A stretch of 64,000 nucleotides of DNA from RDYJ01 sp034931405 (GTDB lineage: Bacteria; Cyanobacteriota; Cyanobacteriia; Cyanobacteriales; Nostocaceae), in NCBI RefSeq assembly GCF_034931405.1, contig NZ_JAYGHA010000027.1:16182-80181 (forward strand). Direction: 5' to 3'. This document shows positions 33,616 to 43,576 of the stretch, one piece after another (within the stretch, counting starts at the first letter, position 1; each line of letters begins with the position of its first letter). The notes under the pieces were generated by a model, which saw only the letters and a list, made by a program, of their open reading frames with translations, did not search any database and was not told the DNA's origin. The position numbers were made by a program, and so were the translations under genes.

Positions 33616-36600
33616 ATGTCTGCCAAATTCTTTTCTGCCTCCTCAGATATAAAGACAAGTATTCTAAATTGTCCGTTAACACTGACTCCTGAAACTCCAG
33701 CAATTGAGGCTGTCCGGTTAATGAGCCAAGTTCGTGATACTTGTCATCTCATCACAACAGAAGTGACATCAGATGTCAACCTACTGAATCATGCAGAAAA
33801 AGCCAGTTGTGTTCTCGTAGTTGAAAACAAAAAATTAGTTGGTATCTTTACAGAAAGGGATATTGTTAGATCTACAGCAATGGGGCTGGATCTGGTGCAA
33901 GTGACTCTGGCAGAGGTAATGTGTCAAAATCCAGTGACTCTGAGAAAATCAGACTTTACGAATATTTTTGTTGTCCTGAATCTGTTTCGTCAACACAAAA
34001 TTCGTCATCTGGCTATTGTTGATGATCAAGACCATTTAATAGGATTAGTCACACCCACAACAGTACGTCAATTATTACAAGCTGCTGATTTACTAAAAAT
34101 ACGCACTATTGGTGAAGCGATGACTTCTGAAGTCATCCAGTCACCACCAACAACATCTGTATTAGAGTTAGCGCAATTAATGGCAGAGCATTCTGTGAGT
34201 TGTGTAGTGATTACAGAATCAGATTCCCAACCCATAGGCATTGTCACAGAACGAGATATTGTGCAAATGCGGGCTTTGGAGTTAGATATCTTAGACATTC
34301 AGGCTCATATTGTCATGAGTGCGCCTTTATTTTATATGCGTTCTCAGCAGTCTTTATGGGACGCTCATCAACAAATGCAGCAGCGACGCATCAGACGTTT
34401 AGTAGTGGTGGGAGATCGTGATGAATTGCTAGGAATTATCACCCAAACAAGTGTACTTTATTCTCTTGATCCACTGGAGATGTATGAGGCTGTTAATTTT
34501 TTGCAGAAAAAAGTCTATCAATTGGAATCGCAAAAAGTCGAAATATTGCAAAAGCAAAAGATAGAACTAGAGACACAAGTTCAGCAACGCACCTTAAAAT
34601 TAATAGAACAGGCAAATGCAGATAAACTTCTAGCTAATTTATCTCAAAAGATTCGTAAGTCATTGGATATAGAGTCTATTCTCCAAAGTGCTGTCTCGGA
34701 AATTCGGGGTTATTTACAAACAGATCGGGTAGTAATTTACCAATTTGAACCGAAATGGACTGGCAGGATTGTTGCTGAATCCCTAGCACCAGAAAAAACA
34801 TCCCTCCTTGGTCGTGTCATTAATGATCCATGCTTTGGTACAAATTGGGTAGAAACCTATACCAATGGCAGGGTGCGAAAGATTGAGGATATTCATGCTT
34901 CTGGGCTGACTGATTGTCATATCGAACTTTTAGAAAAAGCAGAAATTTACGCCAATTTAATTGTACCAATTGTCTATAATGAACAGCTTTGGGGGTTGCT
35001 TTGCGCTCATCAATGTTCCCAACCACGATATTGGGAAACTTTAGAAGTTGAATTACTAGAAAAATTAGCTACCCAAATTGCGATCGCTATTCAACAATCT
35101 CAACTTTATCAACAAGCACAACAGGAACTTCTAGAACGTCAACGCATGGAAGAAGCCTTACGGAATATTGCACTAGGAGTTTCGACACAAACCGGAGAAG
35201 TTTTTTTCCATTCCTTAGTGCGGTATTTAAGCAAAGCCTTAGCAGTTGACTATGCCATTGTTGCTCGGTTAGTAAATAGTAAAACTGATTACATGGAAAC
35301 TGTAGCAGTGTGGGCAAATGGACAAATTGTAGAAAACTTTGAATGCTCTATCCAGCATAATCCTTGTTACAACACAATTAGGTACTCTAATCAGAGTGTT
35401 TGTATTTATCCCTCCCAAGTACAGCGAGAGTTTCCCTTAGATCCCAAGCTGTCAGATATGCAAGCCGAAGGTTATATGGGAATGACTATTTATGATTCTA
35501 CTGGTCAAGCAATAGGAATACTAGCTGTACTCAGTCGTCATCCTCTACATGATATCGAGTTCATGAGTGAAATTCTGAAAATTTTTTCTATGCAAGTTGC
35601 TTCAGAACTACAACGTACTCAAGCAGAAGTAGCACTCAAAAAACTCAATGAGGAATTAGAAATCCGGATCGTTGAACGAACAGCAGAATTAGAGAAAATT
35701 AATGAGGATTTACTTTTAGAAATTCAAGAGCGCCAACGAGTTGAAGAAATTCTCCAAAAACAGTTAACTGCGATCGAAGCAACCATTGATGGGATTGCCA
35801 TTTTAAAAGATGAAAAATATACATTTTTAAATAAATCTCATGTCCAGTTATTTGGATATAATAATGCAAAAGAATTAATTGGTAAAAATTGGCGAGAAAT
35901 GTATCCTCCAGAAGAGATAAAACGTTTAGAAAGAGAGGTTTTACCTATTTTAATTCAAGCAGGTCACTGGCAAGGAGAAGCCATAGCAAGACGACGCGAT
36001 GGTAGTACCTTTCATGAACAAGTATCACTAACTCTAACTAAAGATGGGGAGTTAATTTGTGTTTGCAGAGACATTACTGAAACTAAACAAGCGGAACTCC
36101 AACTACAAAAATTACTTTTGGAATTATCAGATTTTAAATATGCTTTAGATCAATGTGCAATTGTTGCCATTACAGATTCACAAGGCAAAATTACCTATGC
36201 CAATGATAAATTCTGTGAAATTTCACAATATTCTAGAGCGGAACTAATTGGTAGTACCCATAAAATAATTAATTCTGGTTATCACTCCTTAGAGTATTTT
36301 CAAAAAATATGGTCAACTATTATCAAAGGTCAAGTTTGGAGTGGAGAAATTAAAAATCGGGCTAAAAATGGAACTTACTATTGGGTAGATACAACCATCG
36401 TTCCTTTTCTAGATGAAAGTGGCAAGCCTTGGCAGTATTTAGCCATCCGTAATAATATTACTAACCGCAGACAAACGCAATCTGATCTCCAAGAGAGTGA
36501 ACAGAAATTCCGTCAATTGGCAGAAAATCTCAACCAAGTTTTCTGGATGACAGACCCAGAAACATCAACAATGATCTATATCAGTCCTGCTTATGAAGAA

Positions 36601-37977
36601 ATTTGGGGTCGTTCCTGTCAAAGTCTTTATGAAAATCCCAAATCTTTTATAGATGCCATATATGCTGATGATAGACAGCAATTTTTGATAGCAATTCAGA
36701 ATAAAAAACAAGGGTTTGATATCGAATATCGTATTATTCGACCTGATGGTTCAATGCGTTGGATTCGGGATCAAGCCTTCCCTCTCACAAATAAAACTGG
36801 AGAAGTTTACCGAGTAATTGGTATTGCAGAAGATATCACAAAAAACAAAGAAGCCGCAGTAGCTCTTGAAGAAAGTCAAAATTTTCTCCGCCAGGTTATT
36901 GATACCAATCCTAATCTCATTTTTGTGATAGATTTGCAGGGGAGATTTGTTCTAGCTAATCAAGCTTTGGCAGATATTTATGGAACAACAGTTACAGAAT
37001 TAATTGGTAAAACTAATGCAGATTTGAACCCCAATGCAGATGAAATGGTATACTTAAACTCAATCAATCAGGAAGTAAGAACTACATTACAATCTCATAT
37101 CATACCTGAAATAAAAATCATCACTGCAACTGGAGAAACTCGCTACTTCCAAACCATTCAATCGCCTTTGATTGCTGCTGATGGCAAAGCTTATCAAATG
37201 CTTGGAGTATTAACTGATATTACAGAACGGAAGCAAGCCGAACAGGAAATTTCTAAAGCCTTAGAGCGGGAAAAAGAATTGGGTGAACTCAAGTCCCGTT
37301 TTGTATCTATGACTTCCCACGAATTTCGCACGCCTTTGACTGTAATTGCCTCTTCAGCGGGCATTTTAAAAGATTTTGGTCATAAACTCGATGACAAGAA
37401 AAAGAGAGGACATTTAGAATGTATTCAAACCTATGTCAAACATACTACACAACTCTTAGATGATATTTTATTAATTAATAAGGCAGAAACAGGAAATTTA
37501 GCTTTTAATCCTGTGCTTCTGGATTTAATTCCTTTTTGTCAAAAACTGACTGAAGAAATACAATTAAGTACGCCAAATCATACAATTGTTTTTTCTAGTC
37601 ATTCTCAAGGTAACGCAAGTGGCAACTTCGATAAAAAACTACTGCGACAAATCCTGATCAACTTGCTTTCCAATGCTATTAAATATTCACCCCACAATGC
37701 TATAGTCAAATTTGAATTTAATATTGCAGCCTCAAATGCAATTTTTAGTGTTCAAGATCAAGGTATTGGTATTCCCGAAACAGACCAAGTTAAATTGTTT
37801 GAATCTTTTCACCGCGCCCGAAATGTAGGCAATATTCCCGGTACAGGCTTAGGGTTATCAATTGTGGCTAAATGTATTGATTTACACAAAGGCTCAATTG
37901 CTGTGAATAGCCAAGTGGGTATGGGGACAACATTTATTGTGACAATTCCCTTACAATCTGCGACTTTTGTACAATAA
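33616..37977 (+). CDS. CBS4-GAF(cyanobacteriochrome-like)-GAF-PAS4 sensor histidine kinase
   Basis: A 1453-aa cytosolic sensor kinase. Four CBS domains (about 10-290; repeated GIFTERDIVR/GIVTERDIVQ motifs) suggest adenosine-nucleotide sensing. A linker coiled coil precedes GAF1 (about 345-490), which has Cys406 in DPCFGTNW and Cys434-His435 in TDCHIELLE, plus LWGLLCAHQC as in bilin-binding domains. GAF2 covers about 530-680. Four PAS domains (about 725-1215) follow, then HisKA with His1235 in SHEFRTPL and HATPase (LLSNAIKYSP, DQGIGIP, GTGLGLS). There is no receiver or output domain, so a separate response regulator is needed. It has no membrane segments. It begins MSAKFFSASSD at ATG 33616. 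Bilin binding is inferred from the two cysteines. Confidence 0.93.
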   Translation: MSAKFFSASSDIKTSILNCPLTLTPETPAIEAVRLMSQVRDTCHLITTEVTSDVNLLNHAEKASCVLVVENKKLVGIFTERDIVRSTAMGLDLVQVTLAEVMCQNPVTLRKSDFTNIFVVLNLFRQHKIRHLAIVDDQDHLIGLVTPTTVRQLLQAADLLKIRTIGEAMTSEVIQSPPTTSVLELAQLMAEHSVSCVVITESDSQPIGIVTERDIVQMRALELDILDIQAHIVMSAPLFYMRSQQSLWDAHQQMQQRRIRRLVVVGDRDELLGIITQTSVLYSLDPLEMYEAVNFLQKKVYQLESQKVEILQKQKIELETQVQQRTLKLIEQANADKLLANLSQKIRKSLDIESILQSAVSEIRGYLQTDRVVIYQFEPKWTGRIVAESLAPEKTSLLGRVINDPCFGTNWVETYTNGRVRKIEDIHASGLTDCHIELLEKAEIYANLIVPIVYNEQLWGLLCAHQCSQPRYWETLEVELLEKLATQIAIAIQQSQLYQQAQQELLERQRMEEALRNIALGVSTQTGEVFFHSLVRYLSKALAVDYAIVARLVNSKTDYMETVAVWANGQIVENFECSIQHNPCYNTIRYSNQSVCIYPSQVQREFPLDPKLSDMQAEGYMGMTIYDSTGQAIGILAVLSRHPLHDIEFMSEILKIFSMQVASELQRTQAEVALKKLNEELEIRIVERTAELEKINEDLLLEIQERQRVEEILQKQLTAIEATIDGIAILKDEKYTFLNKSHVQLFGYNNAKELIGKNWREMYPPEEIKRLEREVLPILIQAGHWQGEAIARRRDGSTFHEQVSLTLTKDGELICVCRDITETKQAELQLQKLLLELSDFKYALDQCAIVAITDSQGKITYANDKFCEISQYSRAELIGSTHKIINSGYHSLEYFQKIWSTIIKGQVWSGEIKNRAKNGTYYWVDTTIVPFLDESGKPWQYLAIRNNITNRRQTQSDLQESEQKFRQLAENLNQVFWMTDPETSTMIYISPAYEEIWGRSCQSLYENPKSFIDAIYADDRQQFLIAIQNKKQGFDIEYRIIRPDGSMRWIRDQAFPLTNKTGEVYRVIGIAEDITKNKEAAVALEESQNFLRQVIDTNPNLIFVIDLQGRFVLANQALADIYGTTVTELIGKTNADLNPNADEMVYLNSINQEVRTTLQSHIIPEIKIITATGETRYFQTIQSPLIAADGKAYQMLGVLTDITERKQAEQEISKALEREKELGELKSRFVSMTSHEFRTPLTVIASSAGILKDFGHKLDDKKKRGHLECIQTYVKHTTQLLDDILLINKAETGNLAFNPVLLDLIPFCQKLTEEIQLSTPNHTIVFSSHSQGNASGNFDKKLLRQILINLLSNAIKYSPHNAIVKFEFNIAASNAIFSVQDQGIGIPETDQVKLFESFHRARNVGNIPGTGLGLSIVAKCIDLHKGSIAVNSQVGMGTTFIVTIPLQSATFVQ

Positions 37978-38015
37978 TTTGCTGATAAGTCAGAGGCACT
38001 CCAACAAGAAATTAA

Positions 38016-38138
38016 GTGTTTAGAGAACCAATAAATGGTAATTTCTCTAGAGAATTAACTTTTACTTGCGGTGAAATATCTCCCTTGGCATTTCCAGAAA
38101 TTAAAATTTCTATTCAACGTTTACTACAAGGATTTTAA
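38016..38138 (+). pseudogene. C-terminal remnant of a Uma2 family gene
   Basis: The 41-codon frame reads VFREPINGNFSRELTFTCGE, then ISPLAFPEIKISIQRLL and a stop. That is the usual end of Uma2 proteins (YREP..G.Y....F..GE.I.PLAFP...I....L). A stop directly precedes it, and no upstream domain is present between the kinase gene and here. Only the tail survives. Confidence 0.6.
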
Positions 38139-38151
38139 GAATAGATTCAAA

Positions 38152-38316
38152 TATAGGACTCCTATTTGATTTTTGATAGCTTGCGTGGCGTAGCCATACA
38201 GAACTCCGTACATACTAAAAGCCTTCTTTCCTGTTCCCTGTTCCCTGTTCTCTGTCTCCACGAAAAATATGGCTTCGCCACGCTACGCGGACATGAATCA
38301 AATCGGATCACTATAG
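38152..38316. mobile_element. MITE-like element (family D)
   Basis: Imperfect terminal inverted repeats (ATATAGGACTCCTATTTGAT at left; its partner ATCAAATCGGATCACTATAG at right) enclose a second inverted pair (GCGTGGCGTAGCCATA / TATGGCTTCGCCACGC) and TTCCCTGT heptamers. A lone end of the same family lies at 28122-28145. No protein is encoded. Confidence 0.7.
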
Positions 38317-38354
38317 TTTAGCATAACAAGTACCTAAGAGCCAAACTTTTTGGT

Positions 38355-39905
38355 TTACTGATTATGCTTATCACTGGTTTCTTGATCAAGAACTTGGACA
38401 ACTTTATTATAAATATCTTCTGCTTGTTGGGGAGAATCACCAATACTTGTTAATCCCAGTTTACCAAACTGAGAAAGACAACCCATAAGATGAAATACTG
38501 TCCCGATTTCAGTTCCGCTATCAAAATGTAATCTGTGATGGGCGATAATATCCATTAAATCATTGGGTAATAATCCTCGATAGCGGTCTTTTTGTAAGTT
38601 ATCTGTAGCGACGTAATATTTAGGTTTTCCTTGCTGACTGTAAAATAAACCGGTGGACAGGTCATAGTGTCCATTAGTTAATAATTTCAAGGTCATAAAT
38701 GGGTGAGTAGTTCCACCTTTGCGGAGGTTGATTTCAATTGCTTGAATATCCCATTGAGCATTACCTTGATCAACAGCAACAAAATCTACACCAAATCTTT
38801 CTAATGTGCCTTTTTCTGCCAGTTTTTTACCTACTTGTAAGCCTAATTGCTGTAATTCTAATCGATACTTTTCATCCGCAGGAAAACGACAACCTAGATA
38901 AATTTGTCCATCTGGACCGCCGAGAATTTGATCATGAGTAGAGAGAATTTCTACCTTTCCATCGGGTGTAATGCGTCCTTGGACACTAGGAGAAAATTTG
39001 ATTTCACCTTCAATAAATGATTCTACTATTGCGCCTAATTCTAGGATGCGTTGAGAAAAATTTGCCCAGGTTTCTTGTGTGGCTTGAAAACGTAGATTGG
39101 AAAAGTTATTAATGATTGCTGATACTCTTTCACTATGAGAACTTTTCCCAGGTGCAACATCTATCAATGGACGGAGATCCAAAAGTGCATTCCCTTCTCC
39201 AGAAATTCCCTCATTTAGTTTAACAACCATCCGTTTTAATGTTGGTTGACGTTCCCATAAATCAGCCGCTGCTGTTGCTAAATCGGCAGTATTTTTAACT
39301 AATTCGCTACCATCAGGATGGGGTACACTGCTTTGAGCAAAAATTTGCCGACTACCGCTTTTTGTCCCCCAAATCTGTAAATCTGGTGCAGCAGCATACA
39401 GAGGTACATTCAATTTCAGTGATAATTCTGCTTCCCAAAATGTGGAATTGTAGCAAGCCATAAAAGCTTTATCCAAACGCAAGGCTTGACGAATTCTCTC
39501 TATTAAACGGGGACGTTCTAAAATCTTTTGGCTAAGGGGTTTGAGGGAAGAATCATAGGTAGAAAGTAATAATAAGCGATGACGGGCGTGGGAGAATGGT
39601 ATTCCGGGCAATAGTTGTAAATAGTAATCAATAATGCTGGGATGAAGTGGCATTGAAGTTACATAAATTAACCTATTGCGGGGATTCCGTAACCGCACTA
39701 AAGAAAATAGTAATCTTTCTTCATAATGTTCGCACCCTTCAATTTTTTGTAGTTCCCGCTGGTCGATGCTCAAAGAAGGGATAATTAAAATATCGGCTTC
39801 GCTGTTGTCAAATAACTCGCTTGTTTTCCAGCGATCGCGCAAAGTTAATTGTAAATTGCGAAACTTATCAATCTGCTCTAACTCGGAAATATTCATTGTT
39901 GCCAT
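38355..39905 (-). CDS. ATP-grasp protein, peptide ligase PGM1-related
   Basis: A 516-aa cytosolic protein of the PGM1-related ATP-grasp ligase group, named after the pheganomycin peptide ligase that joins carboxylates to amines with ATP. The N-terminal half (ADILIIPSLSIDQRELQKIE, EERLLFSLVRLRNPRNRLIY, HPSIIDYYLQLLPGIPFSHA) is typical of this cyanobacterial branch. The ATP-grasp part has RMVVKLNEGISGEGNALLD, the metal-binding WDIQAIEINLRKGGTTHPF and the following LTNGHY segment. No peptide precursor or natural-product genes adjoin it, so its substrate is unknown. Complete, ATG at 39905 (MATMNISELEQ). Confidence 0.82.
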   Translation of the reverse strand: MATMNISELEQIDKFRNLQLTLRDRWKTSELFDNSEADILIIPSLSIDQRELQKIEGCEHYEERLLFSLVRLRNPRNRLIYVTSMPLHPSIIDYYLQLLPGIPFSHARHRLLLLSTYDSSLKPLSQKILERPRLIERIRQALRLDKAFMACYNSTFWEAELSLKLNVPLYAAAPDLQIWGTKSGSRQIFAQSSVPHPDGSELVKNTADLATAAADLWERQPTLKRMVVKLNEGISGEGNALLDLRPLIDVAPGKSSHSERVSAIINNFSNLRFQATQETWANFSQRILELGAIVESFIEGEIKFSPSVQGRITPDGKVEILSTHDQILGGPDGQIYLGCRFPADEKYRLELQQLGLQVGKKLAEKGTLERFGVDFVAVDQGNAQWDIQAIEINLRKGGTTHPFMTLKLLTNGHYDLSTGLFYSQQGKPKYYVATDNLQKDRYRGLLPNDLMDIIAHHRLHFDSGTEIGTVFHLMGCLSQFGKLGLTSIGDSPQQAEDIYNKVVQVLDQETSDKHNQ

Positions 39906-40677
39906 AACCCATATCCCAAATATATCCCAATCATGATTTACTATCTTATGTATATCCCAAGGAAGACATGAGATGTTGATTTTGCGTGTATCTTTTTGTT
40001 AATTTAGCAAACGACTAGAACACCAATTCATTAATCGTTAGGGATACACCCCGACAAGGGAAAAACAGATTACCTAGCATTACTGAATCGACGCTCTAGA
40101 AACTGCAATTTTAGCTGTCATCACTGAAAATATTGCCTAAAGTTAGGTTTTAAATCTACTAGATAAATTGTCAACTTTGGCAAATTCAGCATATTCAGCA
40201 TTAGGCAAGATTCATAATTTATAAGCAAACATGAATACATCTTTAGGTTGAAAAATAGATATTTTGTTTATTTCTAGGGAACGATAAACGACCAAGAAAT
40301 AATAGTTAAATTAAGAGCAGATGTTAAGGAAGAATCCTACATCAACACAAGAGTTGTGTACTTGTTTTCAGTGGTTGGATTAAGAGCGTGTGAGATGTGA
40401 GGAGGAAATTTAAAAAGTTGTGCATATTTGCCAGGAGTTATTGCGGCTAATATGGGGGACTATAAAAAGTCTAAACTTGCATCTGCACTTGTAGTTTTAC
40501 ATCCTAATGGTGGAGAAATAGTCAACGGCTAATTTTTTGTAAGAATTTAGGAATTCCCATATCCCCGATTTCTCAAAGAAGTTGGGGACTTATATTCTGC
40601 CATTAGAGAGATGATTTAAGCTGCAATGATTGATAATCTATCTAGGGAAGATAGTATTATCAATAATAACTATATCT
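39906..40677. other. intergenic region, no supported gene
   Basis: These 772 bases hold repeated ATATCCCAA strings near 39910-39960 and a weak palindrome around 40565-40590 (CCCCGATTTCT / AGAAGTTGGGG). A short frame ending at 40532 (MGDYKKSKLASALVVLHPNG...) is too small to call. I see no RNA gene. Confidence 0.5.
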
Positions 40678-40935
40678 ATGGTATCACCAACACAATTATA
40701 TGGGACAGAACTAGTAGATTGTGCTAGAGCAAATGCCAAACAGGGAATTACAATTGCTGCTTATCAATGTGGCTATGGTGATGATGTGAAAACATTTGCT
40801 GAAGAATTACACCTAGCTTGTGAACTTATGAATTTAAAAGTTAAAGAACTCAGTGAACTGATTACCGACCAGGACATGATTTTAAAAATGGGGACAGGGG
40901 AAATTATTGCTCCTGAGACGGAATCAGAACTTTAA
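40678..40935 (+). CDS. hypothetical small protein
   Basis: An 85-aa protein I do not recognise: MVSPTQLYGTELVDCARANA, then KQGITIAAYQCGYGDDVKTF, and a helical LHLACELMNLKVKELSELI segment. Its composition and codon use look like a real gene rather than chance. I start it at ATG 40678, since the upstream extension to 40630 is A+T-rich with a non-conserved look, but no strong ribosome site precedes either. It is soluble, slightly acidic, and convergent with the flavoprotein gene 29 bases downstream. Confidence 0.6.
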   Translation: MVSPTQLYGTELVDCARANAKQGITIAAYQCGYGDDVKTFAEELHLACELMNLKVKELSELITDQDMILKMGTGEIIAPETESEL

Positions 40936-40964
40936 AGAAACAAAGATGGGGAAAAATAACCCCA

Positions 40965-42512
40965 TCAAGAAAACTTAGTTAAAAATCCCAGTAATTTTTT
41001 AGTTCTAGGTGTTAATAGTGTACGCCGATAAGCATCTGCGGCTTTTTTAATTGCTTCTGCTTGAGTTGGGTAAGGATGAATTACACTGCTTAATTTACTC
41101 AAACCAATTTTGTTCACAATTGCAGTTGTAATTTCTGAAATCATCTCCCCTGCATGACTAGCAACAATGGTTGCGCCGACAATTTCATCAGATCCTTTTT
41201 TGTGGTGAATCTTCAAAAATCCGGCTTCTTCACTATCAGTTATGGCTCGATCTAAATTATTAAAACTAATTTTAATTGTCTCTATTTCAATACCCTTTTT
41301 TTCTGCTTCCTCTGCATACATTCCTACATGAGCAATTTCTGGATCAGTATATGTCACCCAAGGCATTACTAATTTACTCAGTTGAGAACGTCCCCAACCA
41401 AAAGGTGAAAACAGAGTATTTTTGATCACAATTCGCGCCGCTGCATCAGCCGCATGAGTAAACTTCCAATTCATGCAAATATCACCTGCTGCATAAATAT
41501 TAGGATTAGTAGTTTGGAGATAATCATTTACCTTCACACCATGCTTTTGATCATACTCTACACCCACTGTTTCTAAATTCAAATCTTCTACATTTGGCGC
41601 ACGTCCCGCACCAACTAAAATTTCATTGACAGTTACTGAATCTCGATAGCCATTTGATGAAAAATAAATCCGTTTTCCTTCAGTTACTGTCACCACTTCT
41701 TCTAACTGACAATTTAGCACCACGCGAATACCTTCATCAGTTAAAACCCGTTCTAAAATTTCCGCTGCTTCCCGATCTTCTTTATTTAAAATGTGAGAAC
41801 TGTTATGAAATAATGTCACTTCACAACCTAAACGGCGAAAAGCTTGCGCCAATTCACAACCAATTGGACCGCCACCAATTACTGCCAATTTTTCTGGTTT
41901 TTGAATTAGGGAAAAAACCGTTTCATTAGTTAAATAACCCGCAGCTTCAATACCACGAATTTCTGGTTTAACTGCTCTTGCACCTGTGGCAATTACCGCT
42001 TTTTTAAACTTGAGAATTTGACCGTCAACTGCTATAGTATTATTACTTGCAAATTTACCGCCACCTAGAAAAACATCAACTCCAATATTTTTAAATCTGG
42101 CGGCTGAATCATGATGACTAATACCTGCTCTAATTCGCCGCAATCTAGCCATAACTGTGGCAAAATCAACATGAAAATGTTGGGAAATATTCACACCTAA
42201 ATCCTTAGCTTTCCACATTTCACCAACTACACGAGCCGAACGAATGATAGATTTAGATGGTACACAACCGACATTTAAACAATCTCCACCCATGAGATGT
42301 TTTTCAATTAATGCTACTTTTAAACCTAAACCTAAACCCGCTGCACCCGCAGCTACAACTAATCCTGCTGTACCCGCACCAATTACTACTAAATCATAAC
42401 AACCCGTAGGTTGAGGATTCACCCAATTTTCAGGATGAACATTAGCTACCAACTTTTGATTATACTCATCCATTGGTAGAACTGTGATTCTCTCAAATTC
42501 TAAATTAGACAT
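40965..42512 (-). CDS. mercuric reductase-like FAD-dependent disulfide oxidoreductase
   Basis: A 515-aa class I pyridine nucleotide-disulfide oxidoreductase. FAD site VVIGAGTAGLVVAAG (residues 42-56), redox-active pair Cys78 and Cys83 in GGDCLNVGCVPSKSI, NAD(P)H site VIGGGPIGCELAQAF, second FAD motif TNPNIYAAGDIC and the dimerisation HPYPTQAEAIKKAADAY with the His-x-x-P active-site base. It lacks the N-terminal metal-binding domain and the C-terminal cysteine pair of true MerA. Mercury reduction is therefore doubtful; the natural substrate in cyanobacteria is unknown. The 35 residues before the FAD domain are an extension typical of this group. It may be cotranscribed with the glycosyltransferase gene upstream. 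Confidence 0.85.
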   Translation of the reverse strand: MSNLEFERITVLPMDEYNQKLVANVHPENWVNPQPTGCYDLVVIGAGTAGLVVAAGAAGLGLGLKVALIEKHLMGGDCLNVGCVPSKSIIRSARVVGEMWKAKDLGVNISQHFHVDFATVMARLRRIRAGISHHDSAARFKNIGVDVFLGGGKFASNNTIAVDGQILKFKKAVIATGARAVKPEIRGIEAAGYLTNETVFSLIQKPEKLAVIGGGPIGCELAQAFRRLGCEVTLFHNSSHILNKEDREAAEILERVLTDEGIRVVLNCQLEEVVTVTEGKRIYFSSNGYRDSVTVNEILVGAGRAPNVEDLNLETVGVEYDQKHGVKVNDYLQTTNPNIYAAGDICMNWKFTHAADAAARIVIKNTLFSPFGWGRSQLSKLVMPWVTYTDPEIAHVGMYAEEAEKKGIEIETIKISFNNLDRAITDSEEAGFLKIHHKKGSDEIVGATIVASHAGEMISEITTAIVNKIGLSKLSSVIHPYPTQAEAIKKAADAYRRTLLTPRTKKLLGFLTKFS

Positions 42513-42758
42513 TAGTATTACCTCTAAATTGTCAAGTATAAATTATTTTGTGATTGTCGTTTTGAGCTAATTTGGTGTTGTCTTTACAATACATATAGCC
42601 TCAAAAAGATTTTTTCAGTTTGATATTTAACATTTCCTCAAAAATAATCAGGGAAAATTACCAATTACCAATTACCAGTTATTTTATGATACTTCTTGAT
42701 CTAAAGCTTTCTTGGCTGTTATTATCTGCCAAAATAGGGAATTTAAATGAGAACTAGC

Positions 42759-43472
42759 TTAAATTCTCCTGAATTTTTCTCGACGATACCATTTACGAAT
42801 ACGTTCTGGTGAAATACCACATAAATAGGCAATAACTATGATTTGATTAAGTATGGTAGTCATAAAAATTCCCTTTTTTAACCATCTGCGGGGTGATGTA
42901 GTTACAGGAACATTAATAATTGTAATTTTACTGTTGATTTTCAACCTGCTAATCAGTTCAAAATCTTCCATAATGGGCATTTCGGGAAAATTACCAACTT
43001 CTGTAAATGCCTTTGTGGTTAAAAAAATAGCTTGATCTCCATAGGGCATTTGCCAAAGGTGCGATCGCAATTTTACACCCCACTCTACCAAACGCAAACC
43101 CCAACGGGGTGAATCTATTCGTAATGTAAAAGCACCAGCTATAGTTCCTGGTTTTTGTAATGCTGTACGAATCATCCCATCAAAATCAATAGGTAGGCGG
43201 GTATCAGCATGGAGAAATAGGAGAATTTCACCACTAGCGATCGCTGCACCTGTATTCATTTGTATAGCACGACCGGGAGCAGAAGAGATCACCGTTACAC
43301 CTAAAAATTGAGCTACAGCTGGTGTACCATCACTTGAACCACCATCAACAACAATTACTTCCACATTTGTACTTGATTGAGTGCTGGTAATTGCAGCTTT
43401 AATATTATTCGCTTCATTGAGAGTAGGAATAATAATCGAAATTCGAGAAGCGTTAATATCTTGATGTACCAT
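42759..43472 (-). CDS. TIGR04283 family GT2 glycosyltransferase
   Basis: A 237-aa GT-A glycosyltransferase. SIIIPTLNEANNI opens the fold, VIVVDGGSSDGT and LLFLHADTRLP carry the nucleotide-sugar and metal ligands, and MPYGDQAIFLTTKAF with MEDFELISRLK follows. A hydrophobic C-terminal stretch (ILNQIIVIAYLCGIS) may bind the membrane. This family (TIGR04283) is associated with arsenosugar biosynthesis in some bacteria. No arsenosugar radical SAM gene or ArsM is in this window, so that role is only a family association. It lies 246 bases upstream of the flavoprotein gene on the same strand. Confidence 0.88.
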   Translation of the reverse strand: MVHQDINASRISIIIPTLNEANNIKAAITSTQSSTNVEVIVVDGGSSDGTPAVAQFLGVTVISSAPGRAIQMNTGAAIASGEILLFLHADTRLPIDFDGMIRTALQKPGTIAGAFTLRIDSPRWGLRLVEWGVKLRSHLWQMPYGDQAIFLTTKAFTEVGNFPEMPIMEDFELISRLKINSKITIINVPVTTSPRRWLKKGIFMTTILNQIIVIAYLCGISPERIRKWYRREKFRRI

Positions 43473-43576
43473 AATCTAAAAATGAAAAGTTAAAAATTAA
43501 AAACTTTTGTAAAATATCAATTTTAACAGCAATTGATCAGCATCATAGAAAATATATGCAGATATTTTAATTAATC

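Noticed and set aside
40443..40532. Short frame ending MGDYKKSKLASALVVLHPNG plus six residues
   Set aside because: About 26-50 codons, no family recognised and only a distant purine-rich stretch upstream. It could be a remnant but cannot be supported.
40965..42512. Calling this gene merA or lpdA
   Set aside because: The MerA metal-binding residues are absent, and the lipoamide dehydrogenase context (2-oxoacid dehydrogenase genes) is missing, so only the superfamily is named.
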